From: Brachypodium distachyon
Lineage: Eukaryota > Streptophyta > Magnoliopsida > Poales > Poaceae
Assembly: GCF_000005505.3 (NCBI RefSeq)
Contig: NC_016132.3
Span: 2,604,001 to 2,668,000 of the forward strand
Direction: 5' to 3'
Length of the DNA stretch: 64,000 bases
The position numbers and the translations under genes are program-made. Each line of letters starts with the position of its first letter. Positions within the stretch are counted from its first letter, which is position 1. This document shows, in pieces, positions 61,514 to 64,000 of this stretch. Under the pieces are notes generated by a model, which worked only from the letters and a program-made list of their open reading frames with translations, had not been told where the DNA came from and did no database searches.

Positions 61514-63116
61514 TCAGGTGGAGATTTGCGCAAAGGACGTGATGGTCTGAAAGCCGTGATTTTTAGGGAGCGGCGCGTTTCCAGGCCTGATAGATATTAG
61601 CACCTCAAGACCTGTGAAACCAAAATGTATGAGTTTGTGAAAGACAAGTCTTGGCATGTATGTATACTACATTACATTTCATGGATATCCATGATGCAAC
61701 TCATTTTGTGAAGTGCTGTTTACCTTGAATTAGAAACATTGTTGCTTTTGAATGAAATGTCCGTTCTTTTTTTTTCAGTTAAGAATCTGTGGATAATAAC
61801 AGTTTTTTGGTGTCCAAGTGATCATATGTACCAAATGTGTGAGATGACCCTGACATTCATGTTGATGTGAAGACATAAATTTGGGTCGAAAAAGAAGCGA
61901 GTATGGGTGACCTGCATCCTTTGCAGCAGTGGCTTCCTGGTAGACATCAGTCAAGAACAATATCTGAGATGGACGGTCCACTCCTAAAGACTGCCAGATC
62001 TCATAGTAACTGCCGGAGTCTCTCTTGCCTCTGCAAAATCAACCTCAACGGAAGAAGGTAAATGAGATGAGATGAAAATCATTGAAATGAAGTTGAAACA
62101 ATGAAGGCAGCAGTTTCAAATAGAGTTTACCCAACATTTGTGTCGAAGAATGCAGAGAGGTATTTCCTGAGGTCACCATAGGGTGTGGTGTTCCCAAAGA
62201 TAAGCCTCTGCGCCTCCCTGCTGCCACTGGAGTATATGTAGGTCTTGATGAGCCCTCCTGTGGCGCCATGCCACTCTGCGAGGGCCGGGGGTACATCGTC
62301 GTAGACGACCCCCTTGATCTCGCCGCTGTCAAAGCCACGCCGCCATATGCGGCCCTGCAGCTGCTTCAACGCGGCGACCTTCCTGTCGGCGTCGATCATG
62401 GCCTCCACATTGGCCACCAGGGCATCGATGATCTGGTCGACGGCGCTGTCTGGCGGTGGAAGAGGGACGGCAGCGCCGGGTACCTGATCGGCGAGGAGGA
62501 GGTCCTGGTCGACCTGGGCCCGGAGCAGGGCGATGTCAGCCTGCGTCTGCGGGGTGTGGTAGGTCTCCGTAAGGTGTTCCCGGACGTTTTTGCGAGCGTA
62601 AGGGAAGAGCACGTCGGTGACGAAGGAGATCGGCGTCGTGGTTCCCTCGATGTCCAGCACGACACATCTCTGCATCCATCCATACATCCATCCTGGATTC
62701 AGCTACTGATCTAGCTTTGCAAGGGCACATAAGAATGGGAGAACTACACCAGGCACGTACTATGTCATTGGTTTTTAAGGAGTAGGTGTAGCCAGGCGGT
62801 GCAAGGTTTGTACTGCCGTCGCCATTGCCGCCGGTGACTGCTCGCACAGCTCCAAGACGACGACGACGATGAAGATTGTTCGATGCTTGCAGCAGGGACA
62901 GCTGCCGGCAGCTAGTCGATGCACCCCTCAATTCCAACTTGTTCCCCTGAAACGACTGAAAATTCAATTCAATCGGAGCAGAAGTAGTAGTACAAAAAAA
63001 TTCCTAAACGTAAATTGACATGAATTACCTACCCTGTACCTGGAGCTAGCAGCATCTGGGAAGCAGCAGCTGGCTGAGGTGGATGCCGATGTGGAGGCAG
63101 CAGCAAGAAGAAACAT
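61514..63116 (-). CDS. Enolase-phosphatase E1 (methionine salvage), plastid-type N-terminus
   Basis: A 344-residue HAD-family enzyme that converts 2,3-diketo-5-methylthiopentyl-1-phosphate to the acireductone in the methylthioadenosine cycle. Exons: 63116-63033, 62955-62761, 62669-62131, 62030-61912, 61611-61514. The catalytic Asp/Glu are in [19 protein letters not shown], motif II in YIYSSGS, then [36 protein letters not shown] and [19 protein letters not shown]. The last two exons are needed to complete the fold. In most plants E1 is fused behind a methylthioribulose-1-phosphate dehydratase (MtnB) domain. Here the first two exons instead give about 93 residues beginning [19 protein letters not shown], rich in Ser/Arg, resembling a transit peptide. 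The alternative start at 62687 (MYGWMQRC) would read intron sequence and is less likely. Confidence 0.9.
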
Positions 63117-63769
63117 GCTTGGCCTTGGCCACTGGAATGGAATGGCGATTGTCGCTTCGTCATGCCCAGAAGCTCTGTACGTCTGGATGGATGTGGAGAA
63201 GATGGGTTGAGCGAGTGAGTGATGGAGATGGCTCCTGTCCTCACATCACTGACATGTGTCGAATTGACGGTTAAACAACCTGCAACATTAATCTACCCAT
63301 ACTTGCCGGGGGTACGTCCTCTTTTTCGAAGTAAAATCTACCAGAATTTTTTTACCCGCGCAACCACCTATAAACAGGAGCTTTGGCTTTCGTTAAGCAG
63401 AAAAAAAAGTTGGATCCAGTTTAAAAGGAAAACCAGATCGGAAACCTCACATCATCTGCCCATACTAACTTGTCTACTTTGAGTAATTCCCCTGTATTGT
63501 GTAATCCCCTCGGCTAATCAAGTCAAGATAACTACAACTTTCAGACACTAGGTATACAAATCTGTATCACTAATTGTGTCATGATCCAGTAAAATACCAT
63601 GGATTAATCTGAATCAGTATACTCGATCATGTGTATTACAAGAGTTAAAACATGAAATTTCTGAAAACATTTGCAATTCCAGTTGCACATATATACAGTC
63701 TACTCAAGTCTGCTACTACTTTCTTAGTTTTTCAACATCACCACCATTAGTGCACTCCAAAAGCTAAGC
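63117..63769. other. Intergenic
   Basis: Promoter and leader of the E1 gene and the 3' UTR of the next minus-strand gene. No other feature. Confidence 0.45.
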
Positions 63770-63884
63770 CTACAGAAATGTTTTCTGCAACAGGGTCCTG
63801 TATTCCTGGCTCCTGGACCACTCATCCACCTCACGGGCTCGCATGACAGGCAAAGGGTGCGACAGCTCTCTCGTCTGAGCGTTC
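63770..63884 (-). CDS. Last exon of an unidentified minus-strand gene (partial)
   Basis: After a good acceptor (TTCGATGCAG) a 115-base segment is open and ends with TAG. It reads NAQTRELSHPLPVMRAREVD, then EWSRSQEYRTLLQKTFL. The charged, regular composition and the splice site suggest a genuine C-terminal exon of a gene whose remainder lies beyond 64000. The family is not recognised. A competing 78-codon frame over the same DNA is cysteine-rich and less convincing. Confidence 0.55.
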
Positions 63885-64000
63885 CTGCATCGAAGCAAAA
63901 CACACACAGCAAATTGTTAATTTCATCAATAATAATGTCAATCATATCAGTTAGTAGCAATAATATTGTTTACTTCAGAGGGTTCAAGCTCTAAGTTCTA

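Overview
The window is nuclear DNA from a grass, most likely a pooid such as Brachypodium. The evidence is GC-rich first exons, GT-AG introns, many Stowaway-type MITEs with TA target sites and CTCCCTCCGATCC-like ends, and a plastid insertion carrying psbN and psbT. Every gene that can be recognised is a plant housekeeping or plant-specific gene. From memory, the same set (enolase-phosphatase E1, Ig-fold/RRM protein, DnaJ, NPC phospholipase, OTU protease, shikimate-kinase-like, TRAP-beta, CSB/ERCC6, Lir1, VPS60) lies at the tip of rice chromosome 1 short arm. The block from TRAP-beta to NPC seems inverted here relative to rice.

Layout. 1-1953: 3' end of VPS60/CHMP5 (+). 2214-2510: a decayed copy of the CSB gene tail. 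3036-6329: a CC-NB-LRR gene (-) with frameshifts. 8410-8708: a second copy of the VPS60 tail. 8905-9933: an intronless divergent PP1 phosphatase (-). 11242-11979: Lir1 (-). 13060-17917: CSB/ERCC6 (-), with a plastid insertion in one intron. 18582-22595: a 929-residue plant protein with internally duplicated exons (+), sharing a divergent promoter with CSB. 23170-24608: two DUF3339 microproteins (-). 26279-28171: non-specific phospholipase C (-). 32654-34674: OTU protease (+). 36215-38555: shikimate-kinase-like protein (+). 39560-46254: a tandem segmental duplication with two paralogues of an unrecognised coiled-coil membrane protein, each followed by a TRAP-beta 5' end. Only the second TRAP-beta (46079-48074) is complete. 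49244-50842: plastid-type DnaJ (-). 53692-56749: Ig-fold/CCCH/RRM/RS protein (-). 58672-60996: snurportin-1 (+). 61514-63116: enolase-phosphatase E1 (-). 63770-63884: last exon of one more gene (-).

Most genes act independently: ESCRT trafficking, transcription-coupled repair, translocon, snRNP import, methionine salvage and lipid signalling. What the sequence mostly shows beyond them is local rearrangement: duplicated gene tails around the NLR, the two-unit tandem duplication, the plastid insertion flanked by duplicated intron sequence, and MITE insertions that postdate the duplication. I see no prokaryote-type system, CRISPR array or tRNA/rRNA gene. Exon coordinates were derived by eye from reading frame, splice consensus and remembered homologues.
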